A stretch of 19,589 bases of DNA from Cytophagales bacterium (GTDB taxonomy: Bacteria > Bacteroidota > Bacteroidia > Cytophagales > Cyclobacteriaceae): the NCBI GenBank assembly GCA_003504855.1, contig DNZD01000381.1, positions 1-19,589 on the forward strand, given 5' to 3'. Shown here piece by piece: positions 7,461-15,364 of this stretch. The translations under genes were made by a program, and so were the position numbers. Each line of letters starts with the position of its first letter. Positions within the stretch are counted from its first letter, which is position 1. The notes under the pieces are model-generated. The model was not told the origin of the DNA and searched no databases. It saw only the letters and a program-made list of their open reading frames with translations.

Positions 7461-10400
7461 TTAGTGCATTTTCAGGGCCATGGCATCAGCTTTCGCCTTG
7501 CCGTACACCCGCTCTTTGAGTTTGGCCACCAGCAGGTACATCACCGGCACCAGGAACAAAGTGAGGAATGTACCGAAGATCAATCCGAAGATCATCGTCC
7601 AGGACAGCGGGCCCCAGAAGGCCACGTTATCGCCACCAAAGAAGATGTGCGGATTAAATTCCGTGAACATGGTAACAAAGTCGATGTTCAAACCTACGGC
7701 CAACGGAATCAGGCCGAGGGTAGCGGCCATCGCCGTAAGCAATACCGGAGTCATACGTGTCTTGGACGCTTCGGCAATTGCTTCACGCAGTTCCATGCCC
7801 TGCGAACGCAGGAGGTCGGTAAATTCCACAAGCAAAATACCGTTACGTACCACAATACCGGCCAGTGCCATCACACCAACGCCCGACATAACAATGGAGA
7901 TTTCCATCTTGAAGAGGGAGAAGCCGATGAGCACGCCAATGATACTGAATACAATTTCCGACAAGATGATCAACGGTTTACTGGTCGAGTTGAACTGCGT
8001 TACCAGAATCATAAAGATCAATCCAAAGGCAAGCATAAATGCCACGCCCAGAAAGTCCGATGTCTCTTTTTGATCTTCCTGCTCTCCCGTCATGCGGATG
8101 GTAACATCATCCGGCACAGACAAGGTTGCCAGTTGCTTTTGAATCTCGGCAACCACCTGATTGGGGTTATAGTCACTCAATACGTTGGATGAAAGCGTGA
8201 TCACCCGCTTCTGGTCAATGCGGCGAATTCCGGCGTAGCTGTTGGAATACTCAATCCTGGCCACAGCGGACATGGGCACCTGACGTACCTGACCTCCAGA
8301 CGCCATGTCGCGGAATGTCAGCGGCAGGTTCATCAAGGTATTAATATCATTGCGCAGATCCTCGCGTACGCGCAGGGTGATTTCATAGTCATCGTTGGCA
8401 TCGCGGAATTTTGAAATCTCCTTGCCATTGATGGCCGTGTTGAGCGCCATACCAATCTGCGCGGTGGAAATTCCTTCCCGGTTGGCCTTCTCCCGGTCGA
8501 TGGAAATCAGGATCTCAGGTTTGTCACTCTGAAAGTCCGACTTCAATTCTTCCACGCCCGGAATCTGAAGTGAATCCAGGAACCGCTTGGTCCGATCTGC
8601 TGTCTTCACGAGTGACGCAAATTCTTCGGCAGCGATTTCAATGTTTACAGGCTTACCGGTGGGAGGACCACCCTGCTCCTTGTTCACTGAAATCTCCGCA
8701 CCCTTCACACCTTTTACGCCTTCACGAATCTTGTCCAGGTACACCTTGGTAGACTGACCATCACGCTTGGCGAAGTTGACGAAAGCCACCGTCACCTTGC
8801 CCAGGTGGGGTTGCGGATTGGTGCCGGCAAACTGATCTTCAGAAGCACCTACCGACACGTTAGAGATAATTGACTCTACGATCGGATTATCCTTACCAAC
8901 GACTTCCACCACTTTGTTTTCTACCAGGTTTGTGACAGAATCTGTTACGTGCTGATCCGTTCCAATCGGCATGGTGATGTAGGCAAAGATGAAGTTTGGA
9001 TCACCGTCCGGGAAGAACACGACCGGCGGTTTGCGCCAGCCTGTAAATGCGATGGAGAAAAAGAACAGCACAATCACACCAGCTACCACTACAAAGGGGC
9101 GCTTGCCAATCAACAAGGCAGTCAACCTGCGCTTATACGCACTCTGTACGCGCGGCCACAAGTCGGTTTGAAAGTGAGAAATCACACGGCTCAGGTAGAA
9201 ATGATAGAGGGCATAAACCAGGTACATGAATACCGTGAAGTTGGCCAGGCCTACATATCCGGAAGGCTCCGCAATTACTTCACCAGATACCAGCACCGTC
9301 TCGCTTCCCCCTTTGGTAAATCCAATGATATAGAACAGCACCGCGATGGCGCCAAATACCACGGTGGATACCTTGAAGCCCTTGGTGACTTTTGATTTAC
9401 CATCGTGATCATGGTCATGAGCCGTCATGAAATCCGCCGCAAATACCGGGTTGATGATATAAGCAACCAGCAATGATGCAAGCAGCGCAACAATCAACGT
9501 GATGGGCAGGTAAAACATGAACTTGCCGATTACGCCGGGCCAGAAGGCTAATGGAACAAATGGTGCCAATACGACCAGGGTTCCCGAAAGCACAGGAAGG
9601 AACACTTCACCGGCAGCAATCTTAGCTGCTTTGCGAATCGGTACCTTGCCATTATCAAACACGCGGTGCGTATTCTCGATGACAACAATAGCGTCATCCA
9701 CGACGATACCCAAAGCGAGCAAGAAGGAGAACAGGGTCATCAGGTTCAGTGTAAAGCCCAGGCTGGGAAATACCAGGAACGCAATGAAGCTGGAGATGGG
9801 TACAGACAATCCCACGAATATCGCGTTGGTTGCCCCCATGAAGAACATGAGGATGATCGTCACCAGAATAAAACCAATAATGATGGTGTTGATCAGGTCG
9901 TGCAGGGTGGTCCGGGTATTGTCCGACTGATCGGCGGTGATGGTCACATCCACACCGGTCGGCAACACTTCAGCTTTGAATTTTTTTACAATCTCATTGA
10001 TCTGGTCAGAAGCGATAATGAGGTTTTCTCCGCTTCGCTTTACCACGTTGAGGGTAATCACGTTCTTCTTGTCCAGACGGGCAAACGACTCTTGCTCTTT
10101 GTGGAAGTCCCTCACTTCAGCAATATCCTTGAGGAGAATCTTGCCACCACGGGTAGACCCTACCACGATATTGGCCAATTGCTCCGCAGAGGTAAATTCT
10201 CCATTGACAGTCAACGAGCGCTTCATGCCACCCACAGCAATCTGGCCGCCGGGAATAATGACGTTCTCACTGCGCACGGCATTTTCAACATCATCCAGGC
10301 TCACCCCGGCGAGACCGAGTTTGAACATATCCACGTTGATCTGAATCTCACGGGTAAGGGCACCTACGATGTCCACGCGCCGGATCTCCCGGATACCTTC

Positions 10401-10913
10401 AATAGCATCCTGCATCTGCTCGGCATACTTCTTCAGCGTCTGCAGGTCGTAGTCGCCCGACAGGTTAACGTTCATGATCGGCACAGCCGAGATGTCAATA
10501 TCAATTACCTGCGGATCATCTTTTAGGTCCGTCGGGAGATTGGGCTTGGCGCGGTCAACCGCATCGCTCACCTCCTGCTTGGCTTTGTCCACATCAATAT
10601 CGGTTTCAAACTCGATGATGACGTTGGAAAAACTTTGCACCGAACTGCTCTTAACCTTCTTCACGCCGGAAATGGACTTCACTTCCTTTTCGATCTCCTT
10701 GGTGATCAGGTTCTCGATGTCCGACGGCGAAGCGCCCGGGTAAATAGTTGCCACAAAAATTTGCGGGAAGACCACCTCCGGAAAGTTTTCCTTCGGCAGT
10801 CCGATGTATGTCATGATACCGGCGATACAGATAATGGCGGTAGCCACATAGATGCTCACCTTGTTGTCGATGGCCCAACTGGTGGGCTTAAATTCTTTTT
10901 CGATGTCTTGCAT
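7461..10913 (-). CDS. RND-family efflux pump, inner-membrane permease (HAE1-like)
   Basis: The ATG at 10913 gives 1150 residues. A TTG at 10925 would add four and lies 3 bases after the adaptor stop; I prefer the ATG. TM1 is about 18-40, followed by a periplasmic porter region to about 338. TM4 carries the paired acidic residues of the proton relay, D406-D407 in GIVVDDAIVVIEN, as in HAE1 drug pumps and unlike HME metal pumps. A second porter domain (about 630-940) and a C-terminal TM bundle complete the RND duplication. The length exceeds AcrB-type pumps by about 100 residues. The surplus lies at about 495-590: a cytoplasmic His/Asp cluster (HDHDHD, 499-504) and two extra hydrophobic segments at 516-532 and 556-575. 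It is the last gene of the tetR-tolC-adaptor-pump operon. The substrate cannot be read from sequence. Confidence 0.95.
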   Translation of the reverse strand: MQDIEKEFKPTSWAIDNKVSIYVATAIICIAGIMTYIGLPKENFPEVVFPQIFVATIYPGASPSDIENLITKEIEKEVKSISGVKKVKSSSVQSFSNVIIEFETDIDVDKAKQEVSDAVDRAKPNLPTDLKDDPQVIDIDISAVPIMNVNLSGDYDLQTLKKYAEQMQDAIEGIREIRRVDIVGALTREIQINVDMFKLGLAGVSLDDVENAVRSENVIIPGGQIAVGGMKRSLTVNGEFTSAEQLANIVVGSTRGGKILLKDIAEVRDFHKEQESFARLDKKNVITLNVVKRSGENLIIASDQINEIVKKFKAEVLPTGVDVTITADQSDNTRTTLHDLINTIIIGFILVTIILMFFMGATNAIFVGLSVPISSFIAFLVFPSLGFTLNLMTLFSFLLALGIVVDDAIVVIENTHRVFDNGKVPIRKAAKIAAGEVFLPVLSGTLVVLAPFVPLAFWPGVIGKFMFYLPITLIVALLASLLVAYIINPVFAADFMTAHDHDHDGKSKVTKGFKVSTVVFGAIAVLFYIIGFTKGGSETVLVSGEVIAEPSGYVGLANFTVFMYLVYALYHFYLSRVISHFQTDLWPRVQSAYKRRLTALLIGKRPFVVVAGVIVLFFFSIAFTGWRKPPVVFFPDGDPNFIFAYITMPIGTDQHVTDSVTNLVENKVVEVVGKDNPIVESIISNVSVGASEDQFAGTNPQPHLGKVTVAFVNFAKRDGQSTKVYLDKIREGVKGVKGAEISVNKEQGGPPTGKPVNIEIAAEEFASLVKTADRTKRFLDSLQIPGVEELKSDFQSDKPEILISIDREKANREGISTAQIGMALNTAINGKEISKFRDANDDYEITLRVREDLRNDINTLMNLPLTFRDMASGGQVRQVPMSAVARIEYSNSYAGIRRIDQKRVITLSSNVLSDYNPNQVVAEIQKQLATLSVPDDVTIRMTGEQEDQKETSDFLGVAFMLAFGLIFMILVTQFNSTSKPLIILSEIVFSIIGVLIGFSLFKMEISIVMSGVGVMALAGIVVRNGILLVEFTDLLRSQGMELREAIAEASKTRMTPVLLTAMAATLGLIPLAVGLNIDFVTMFTEFNPHIFFGGDNVAFWGPLSWTMIFGLIFGTFLTLFLVPVMYLLVAKLKERVYGKAKADAMALKMH

Positions 10914-10928
10914 GGCGACAATCAATAA

Positions 10929-12050
10929 TTAGATCTTAACCAATTCACCTTCGTTCAGGCCCTGATAGCCCACGGTGATTACTTTATCTCCCGCCTTAAG
11001 GCCGGTAACGTGGGCCTGACTGTCAAACACACCGGCAACCGTTACTACCCGCTTGCGGGCCACCATCTTCTTGCCGTCGGCTTCTGCGATATAGACTACT
11101 TTCTGTCCATTGATATCCTGCACCAGGTTAACCGGCACGGTGAGGGCGTCGGGCACATTGGTATAGATGACTTTCAATACACCGCTCATGTTGGGACGCA
11201 GGTAAGTAGCCTGTGAAGGTAACTCCACCTCCACCGGGAATGTGCGCGACAATGCATTGATGGTCTTGCCCACGAAGGTGATCCGTGCTGTCATCTCTTT
11301 ATTGATATCAGAAAATACAAGCTTCACTGAGTTGCCTTTCTGGATGTTTGAAACGTACGCTTCCGATACATTGGCTTTCATCTTAAGACGGTCAAAGCTC
11401 ACCACGCGGAACGCAGGCTGTCCGGGTGATACCGCCTGGCCAATCTTCACGGCTACCTCATCAACCGAACCGCTGATGGGCGATTTGATGCGGGTCATAT
11501 CCAATTGCTCATTCAGGGTTGCCAAACGCTTCTCCAGGCTTTCTTTATTGTTCTTCGCTTGCAGAAATTGAACTTCCGTTCCAATCTTCTGATCCCACAG
11601 GTTCTTTTGACGCTCGTACACCGTATTGGCGAGGCTGATGGAAGATTTAAGTTCCTCAATGCTTCTTACGATCACCGAATTGTCAATCTGAGCCAGGGTC
11701 TGGCCCTTGGTGACCACATCCCCTTCGCGGGCAAACACCTGGGTGAGTACACCCATGGTCTTGGCTGAAATCAAGATGTTGTCAATGGCTTCCACCGAAC
11801 CCTGGGTTTGAACATAATAATCAAAAGAGTGCGGCTTGAGTTCCAGCACAGCTACCTCTTTGGATTTCAACTTGACAGAGCTCGTATCGGTCAGGGCTAC
11901 TTTCTGTTCCAGTTCCTTGATCTTGTCATTCAATTCCGCCTGCTTTTTCTTCAGTTCGGCCAGCTTTGCTTTATCATCACCGGCGCATGATGCCACTGCG
12001 ACACCCATGACAATGATCAATACAGTATTCAGGTAAAATGTATTTTTCAT
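10929..12050 (-). CDS. RND efflux periplasmic adaptor lipoprotein (HlyD/MFP family)
   Basis: The 373-residue adaptor starts with a lipoprotein signal whose lipobox VASC places the lipidated Cys at residue 22, so it is anchored in a membrane facing the periplasm. A short charged coiled coil (about 26-52) follows. Next come the first half of the lipoyl barrel-sandwich (about 92-125, with VFAREGDVVTKGQTLAQID), an alpha hairpin (about 126-185), the second lipoyl half (186-222), a beta barrel, and a membrane-proximal domain ending VGYQGLNEGELVKI. Adaptors of this type bridge the RND pump and the outer-membrane channel. The gene starts 2 bases after the TolC-like gene stop, and the pump gene follows closely, so all three are translated together. 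Confidence 0.94.
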   Translation of the reverse strand: MKNTFYLNTVLIIVMGVAVASCAGDDKAKLAELKKKQAELNDKIKELEQKVALTDTSSVKLKSKEVAVLELKPHSFDYYVQTQGSVEAIDNILISAKTMGVLTQVFAREGDVVTKGQTLAQIDNSVIVRSIEELKSSISLANTVYERQKNLWDQKIGTEVQFLQAKNNKESLEKRLATLNEQLDMTRIKSPISGSVDEVAVKIGQAVSPGQPAFRVVSFDRLKMKANVSEAYVSNIQKGNSVKLVFSDINKEMTARITFVGKTINALSRTFPVEVELPSQATYLRPNMSGVLKVIYTNVPDALTVPVNLVQDINGQKVVYIAEADGKKMVARKRVVTVAGVFDSQAHVTGLKAGDKVITVGYQGLNEGELVKI

Positions 12051-12052
12051 AA

Positions 12053-13513
12053 TTACTTATTTTCAGATTTAATGAGGGAATTCTTTTCGTAGGTAGAAGG
12101 CAACAGTTTGCCGTAAGCTTTGTCCAGGTCCACTTTAGCAACCATCGCATCAAATAATGCCGCATAGTAGTTGGTCTGTGCCTGGCGCAGGCTGTTCTCT
12201 GCATCCGTTACTTCCAGGCTTGACCCAACCCCTTGCTCATATTTAATTTTAGTTACTTCCGCCACATTGCTGGCCAGCTCCTGATTTTCCTTTTGTGCCT
12301 GCAGGCTCTTCAGGGCGTTCTTGTAGGCAATACCGGACTGCGTAACTTCAAGATCTATCGCATTCTTCAGGCTGGTAAAACCATTATTGATTTGCAACAG
12401 TTTGAGTTTCTCCTGCTGGATGCGGAACGTCCGGGATAACCCCGTGAAGAGCGGAACACTCAGGTTTACGCCTACCTGCGAAAAGTTGTACCATTTGTCA
12501 GGACCCAATCCATTGGCATCTGAAATCTGGGTGTTGGTCTTGAATACCCCCGGAACATTGGGAGACTGGGTCTGATAACCCAGGTTCGCAAATGCTGAAA
12601 TTACCGGAACGGCTGCCGCGTATTGGTTCTTGATGTTTAATTCCTGAAGACGTCGATTAACATCCAACACTTTGTAGTCGGGGCGCTTGCGATAGTCCCA
12701 ACCCGATTGGTAAGCATCCAGATCGGTATCCACCACCACATCTTTAATACTGCCCACTACGTCCAAGGGTGCATCCTGCGGATAGTTCATTTGAAATTTC
12801 AGAAGCTGAATTCCCAGTTCATTGAGATTGAGAAACTTGTCCCGTTCCGCCATCAGGTTGTTGAGCGCCACCTTCACACGATCTACATCGATGCGCTCGG
12901 CAAAACCATTGGTGTTAAGCGCCTTGGTATTCTGCAACAAAGAGTCTACCCGGGCGATGTTGTTGTCAAAAAGCGTGATGCGCTCCTTATTGATCAACAC
13001 TGAATAATAGGCCTTGGTGACCAATTGAATTACATCCTGCTCGGTTTGCTCGCGGGTTTTGGTCGCGAGTTCACGAAAAGTGCTCGATGCCTTTAAACCA
13101 ACCAGGTACGACCCGTTAAATATCAACTGGTTAATATTGATGCTGGCATTACCTGAAGCGGGCAACTGAAAAGGGTTCTTGGCGGCAACAGCATCACCCA
13201 CCTGTAGTCCCTGTACCGAACTCAAATCACCCAGAAATCCTCCCGGCCCGTTGTAGGTCGCAAAGAAGCGGGGCAGCTTGGGGTTATTGACAACCGAGGC
13301 GCTGCCTGAAATCTGAGGCAACCCGATGCCGATGGTTTCATTCACCTTGGCACGGGCAATATCCTGGTCCAACTCCGCATTCTTAACCCGAATGGAATTC
13401 TCCAGGGCATACTGAATACATTGCTCCAGGTTCATCGCCTGGGGCGTCGCCTGCTGAGCCCGCAGGAAGAGGGGTACAACGACAAGCTGCACAATCAAAA
13501 GCACACGTCTCAT
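12053..13513 (-). CDS. TolC-family outer-membrane efflux channel
   Basis: The 486-residue protein has a signal peptide (MRR, a hydrophobic stretch, cleavage likely after LRA19). Two tandem OEP repeats follow: the first begins MNLEQCIQYALENS, the second starts near 270 and ends in the typical helical segment with YEQGVGSSLEVTDAENSLRQAQ. This repeat forms the alpha-barrel and beta-barrel of a trimeric exit duct. Its ATG overlaps the tetR stop codon as ATGA (4-base overlap, 13510-13513), so translation is coupled to the regulator. It supplies the outer-membrane component for the adaptor and pump encoded directly downstream. Confidence 0.94.
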   Translation of the reverse strand: MRRVLLIVQLVVVPLFLRAQQATPQAMNLEQCIQYALENSIRVKNAELDQDIARAKVNETIGIGLPQISGSASVVNNPKLPRFFATYNGPGGFLGDLSSVQGLQVGDAVAAKNPFQLPASGNASININQLIFNGSYLVGLKASSTFRELATKTREQTEQDVIQLVTKAYYSVLINKERITLFDNNIARVDSLLQNTKALNTNGFAERIDVDRVKVALNNLMAERDKFLNLNELGIQLLKFQMNYPQDAPLDVVGSIKDVVVDTDLDAYQSGWDYRKRPDYKVLDVNRRLQELNIKNQYAAAVPVISAFANLGYQTQSPNVPGVFKTNTQISDANGLGPDKWYNFSQVGVNLSVPLFTGLSRTFRIQQEKLKLLQINNGFTSLKNAIDLEVTQSGIAYKNALKSLQAQKENQELASNVAEVTKIKYEQGVGSSLEVTDAENSLRQAQTNYYAALFDAMVAKVDLDKAYGKLLPSTYEKNSLIKSENK

Positions 13514-14154
13514 ATCGCTTGGGGGATTGATTCTAAATTGTTTGTTTGAAGTTTATATTTCTCGTACACCTTCCGGCCTTTGTCCGTGAGGAGTCCATAG
13601 ACAAAATGATCAAAGAGCTGAAGGCTCACCTCCGTCAGGTTGAATTTTTCAGGCGGGAAGATGGTCTCATCGAACGTCATCTGGATCATCTCGAGTCGCA
13701 ACAACGCCAGCACCTCCACCTGCAGGTCGGTCCGGAAAAAACCTTCCTCCATACCCTGCCGAAGATTTCTGACAATAGAATTCTTGATGTGCACCTGCTT
13801 GTGTCCCATCCAGGCGGCCCATGCTTTTGCATGGTACTTCTGCAGGTCAAACAACAACGAAGGATGCAGCTTCTGAAACTCCTGCTTCATGATGGATGAA
13901 ATCATTACCAATTCCTCGATGGCATTCTTGGAGGTCTTGTGCAGGTTGTTATAACGCTCCATGTCAGAATCCATGTGCAGCGTCACCGCAGTGGTCACCA
14001 ATTCGTCCTTGTCAGCGAAATACTGATACAGGGTTTTCTTGGAAACGGACAGGTGCCGCGCTACGTCGTCCATCGACACGCTGCGGACACCATACTTCAT
14101 GAAGAGCTCTTTGGCTCCCTGAATAATCCGGTCTTTTATGTCTTGTTCTTCCAT
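13510..14154 (-). CDS. TetR/AcrR-family repressor of the efflux operon
   Basis: The start is the ATG at 14154, giving 214 residues (MEEQDIKDRI). An upstream in-frame ATG at 14283 would run the coding region through a promoter, an inverted repeat and a terminator, so I reject it. The N-terminal helix-turn-helix spans about 24-46, with VSMDDVARHLSVSKKTLYQYF, the signature of TetR proteins. The C-terminal part is a helical ligand-binding domain with no clear subfamily. It is the first gene of the operon and its stop overlaps the TolC-like start. A perfect inverted repeat lies over its promoter, so it probably represses itself and the pump until a ligand, likely a pump substrate, binds. Confidence 0.93.
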   Translation of the reverse strand: MEEQDIKDRIIQGAKELFMKYGVRSVSMDDVARHLSVSKKTLYQYFADKDELVTTAVTLHMDSDMERYNNLHKTSKNAIEELVMISSIMKQEFQKLHPSLLFDLQKYHAKAWAAWMGHKQVHIKNSIVRNLRQGMEEGFFRTDLQVEVLALLRLEMIQMTFDETIFPPEKFNLTEVSLQLFDHFVYGLLTDKGRKVYEKYKLQTNNLESIPQAI

Positions 14155-14162
14155 AAGGGGGG

Positions 14163-14193
14163 CAAAACTATGGAAACTTTTAGCATTACCAAA
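14163..14193 (-). promoter_or_regulatory. Promoter of the tetR-tolC-adaptor-RND operon
   Basis: On the minus strand TTTG (14193-14190) is followed by 19 bases and TAGTTTTG (14170-14163), matching the Bacteroidota consensus TTTG-N19-TAnnTTTG at every fixed position. Transcription would start at about 14160-14157, only a few bases before the ATG at 14154, so the message would be almost leaderless. Confidence 0.7.
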
Positions 14194-14200
14194 GTTTCCA
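14171..14200. promoter_or_regulatory. Inverted-repeat operator predicted to bind the TetR-family repressor
   Basis: Perfect 10-base arms TGGAAACTTT (14171-14180) and AAAGTTTCCA (14191-14200) are separated by exactly 10 bases. The repeat covers the whole spacer and the -33 element of the operon promoter, so binding would block RNA polymerase. A further half-site, AGTTTCC, at 14202-14208 repeats the right arm 9 bases further upstream of the operon. The binding partner is inferred from adjacency to the tetR gene. Confidence 0.7.
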
Positions 14201-14246
14201 CAGTTTCCTGTAACGCCTGTTTTTAGAATTGGTTGGGGCTTTATTG

Positions 14247-14276
14247 AAAAAATCCCGAAAAAAATTCCGGGATTTT
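14247..14276 (-). terminator. Intrinsic terminator of the sigma factor operon
   Basis: A 9-bp stem AAAATCCCG (14249-14257) with CGGGATTTT (14268-14276) encloses a 10-base loop. On the minus strand the stem is continued by a run of T residues down to 14247. It lies 22 bases after the stop of the 114-residue membrane protein gene and separates that operon from the tetR promoter. Confidence 0.8.
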
Positions 14277-14298
14277 GCCACAACCGTTTGCAGAAGGC

Positions 14299-14643
14299 TT
14301 ATTCGGGTTTAGTTTCCGAATAGCCAGGTGAACACCACTTGTCCTTCATCTTTTGCTTGAATCGTTCGCGGTCTTCGGGCGACATGTTCTGCCACTTGTG
14401 TGCCCAATACTGACCCCAGGGGCCACCGCGATGACGCCAGTGGCCGCCCCCACCCTTACCAAAGCTCCAGAACAAAATCTTGGATAATGCCAGCAGACCG
14501 AGTGCCTGCCAGAAAGTAACTACAGGACCATGGAAGAGTTCTGGTACGAGCCAGTTCCACAACAACTGTGTCACCAGTCCGAACAATCCCAACGCCGCCA
14601 GCCCCATCACACCAAACATCAAAAACTTCAATCCACGTTTCAT
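14299..14643 (-). CDS. Small two-span membrane protein downstream of the ECF sigma factor, unknown function
   Basis: The 114-residue protein has two hydrophobic helices at about 7-30 and 41-60. A Gly/His/Trp-rich linker (GKGGGGHWRHRGGPWGQYW, about 62-80) follows, then a charged tail with MSPEDRERFKQKMKDKW. The tail recalls the short SPEE/LTPEQ-type helices of CpxP/Spy-like proteins, but it is too short for an assignment. It lacks the zinc-finger or helix features of known anti-sigma factors. It starts 28 bases after the sigma factor stop and shares its terminator, so the two are almost certainly one operon. A membrane partner or target of the sigma factor is a reasonable guess from context only. 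Confidence 0.75.
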   Translation of the reverse strand: MKRGLKFLMFGVMGLAALGLFGLVTQLLWNWLVPELFHGPVVTFWQALGLLALSKILFWSFGKGGGGHWRHRGGPWGQYWAHKWQNMSPEDRERFKQKMKDKWCSPGYSETKPE

Positions 14644-14671
14644 AATACAGTCATTTAATCCCCAAAGGGGT

Positions 14672-15259
14672 TTATTGTTTTGTTAAATCGTCATAGAATC
14701 GCTGCAGCCGTTTGCGCAGCGCAAGTATGGCATATCGCTTTCGCGACAACAGGGTATTGATCGACACACCGGTTTCTTCGGCAATCTCCCGGAAACTGCG
14801 CTCCTCCATCTCATTCAGAATAAATATCTCCCGCTGCTCTGCCGGCAATTCATCCAGCGCGAGGGTAATTTCATCCCAAATGGCCTCCCGCAACAACGTT
14901 GATTCAGGCGTGTTGTCGAGATCGGGCAGAATCTCCTGCAGGGTCAGCGGGGACTCATCATCCCGACCGGCGGAAGCTTCAAAATCTGCCTTCTGCGGAC
15001 GGGCGGCCTCCCGGCGATATCCGTCGATAATCTTGTTTCGGGCTACACTGTACAACCAGGAGGTGACCCGGTCGAGCGACTCAATCGTCTCAAAGCCAGC
15101 CACAAATTGATAAAACACATCCTGCAGGATGTCTTCTGCCTCTTCCAGCGAACCTACACGGCTCCGGATAAAGCTCAGCAATTTGCCACGCTCCCGCCGA
15201 AAGGTCTCCTGTTTGATTTCCTTCATGAGGTTTACATCGATCGCCACTGCTCTTGCCAT
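14672..15259 (-). CDS. ECF-type RNA polymerase sigma factor
   Basis: The 195-residue product has sigma region 2 at about 24-84, with the core-binding helix AEDILQDVFYQF and the -10 recognition part SWLYSVARNKIIDGYRR. An acidic linker (about 90-125) follows, then region 4 at about 136-187 with LPAEQREIFILNE and the recognition helix in SFREIAEETGVSINTLLSRKRYA. It redirects RNA polymerase to a specific promoter set. The downstream membrane protein gene is co-transcribed. AGGAG ends one base before the ATG at 15259, which is too close for normal use, so the in-frame ATG at 15226 (184 residues) is a possible start. No convincing TAnnTTTG promoter is seen for it in the 105 bases shared with purL. 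Confidence 0.93.
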   Translation of the reverse strand: MARAVAIDVNLMKEIKQETFRRERGKLLSFIRSRVGSLEEAEDILQDVFYQFVAGFETIESLDRVTSWLYSVARNKIIDGYRREAARPQKADFEASAGRDDESPLTLQEILPDLDNTPESTLLREAIWDEITLALDELPAEQREIFILNEMEERSFREIAEETGVSINTLLSRKRYAILALRKRLQRFYDDLTKQ

Positions 15260-15340
15260 ACTCCTGTGGAGACGGCAGCACGCTGCGATTTATTGTACGC
15301 AAGGTTCAAAAAACCAATGGCAAAGTCTGGCAATTCGCAC

Positions 15341-15348
15341 TATTTTTG
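15341..15348 (+). promoter_or_regulatory. Candidate -7 element of purL
   Basis: TATTTTTG matches TAnnTTTG in full and ends 16 bases before the ATG at 15365, giving a leader of about 10 bases. No TTTG is found at the 19-21 base spacing upstream, so the -33 part is poor. No purine riboswitch-like structure is evident in the 105-base gap to the sigma factor gene. Confidence 0.45.
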
Positions 15349-15364
15349 GGCTTACGTTCACCGC

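Noticed and set aside
7464..8192. 242-residue plus-strand open frame at the end of the RND pump gene
   Set aside because: It is a shadow of the RND C-terminal half, with no signal, domain or promoter.
9666..10526. 286-residue plus-strand open frame inside the RND pump gene
   Set aside because: It is antisense to conserved RND sequence including the TM4 region. Its composition (His/Gln/Asn-rich) is typical of a shadow frame.
7461..10913. Heavy-metal (CusA-type) RND pump, suggested by the His cluster
   Set aside because: TM4 has the VVDDAIVV pair of HAE1 drug pumps. The His cluster is in a predicted cytoplasmic insert, not in the metal path.
14155..14283. N-terminal extension of the TetR-type protein by 43 residues
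   Set aside because: The stretch contains a consensus promoter, an inverted repeat and a terminator. The TetR fold begins directly after the ATG at 14154.
15107..15364. N-terminal extension of PurL by 86 residues
   Set aside because: The frame is open only because it is antisense to the sigma factor gene. A -7 element and the typical PurL N-terminus place the start at 15365.
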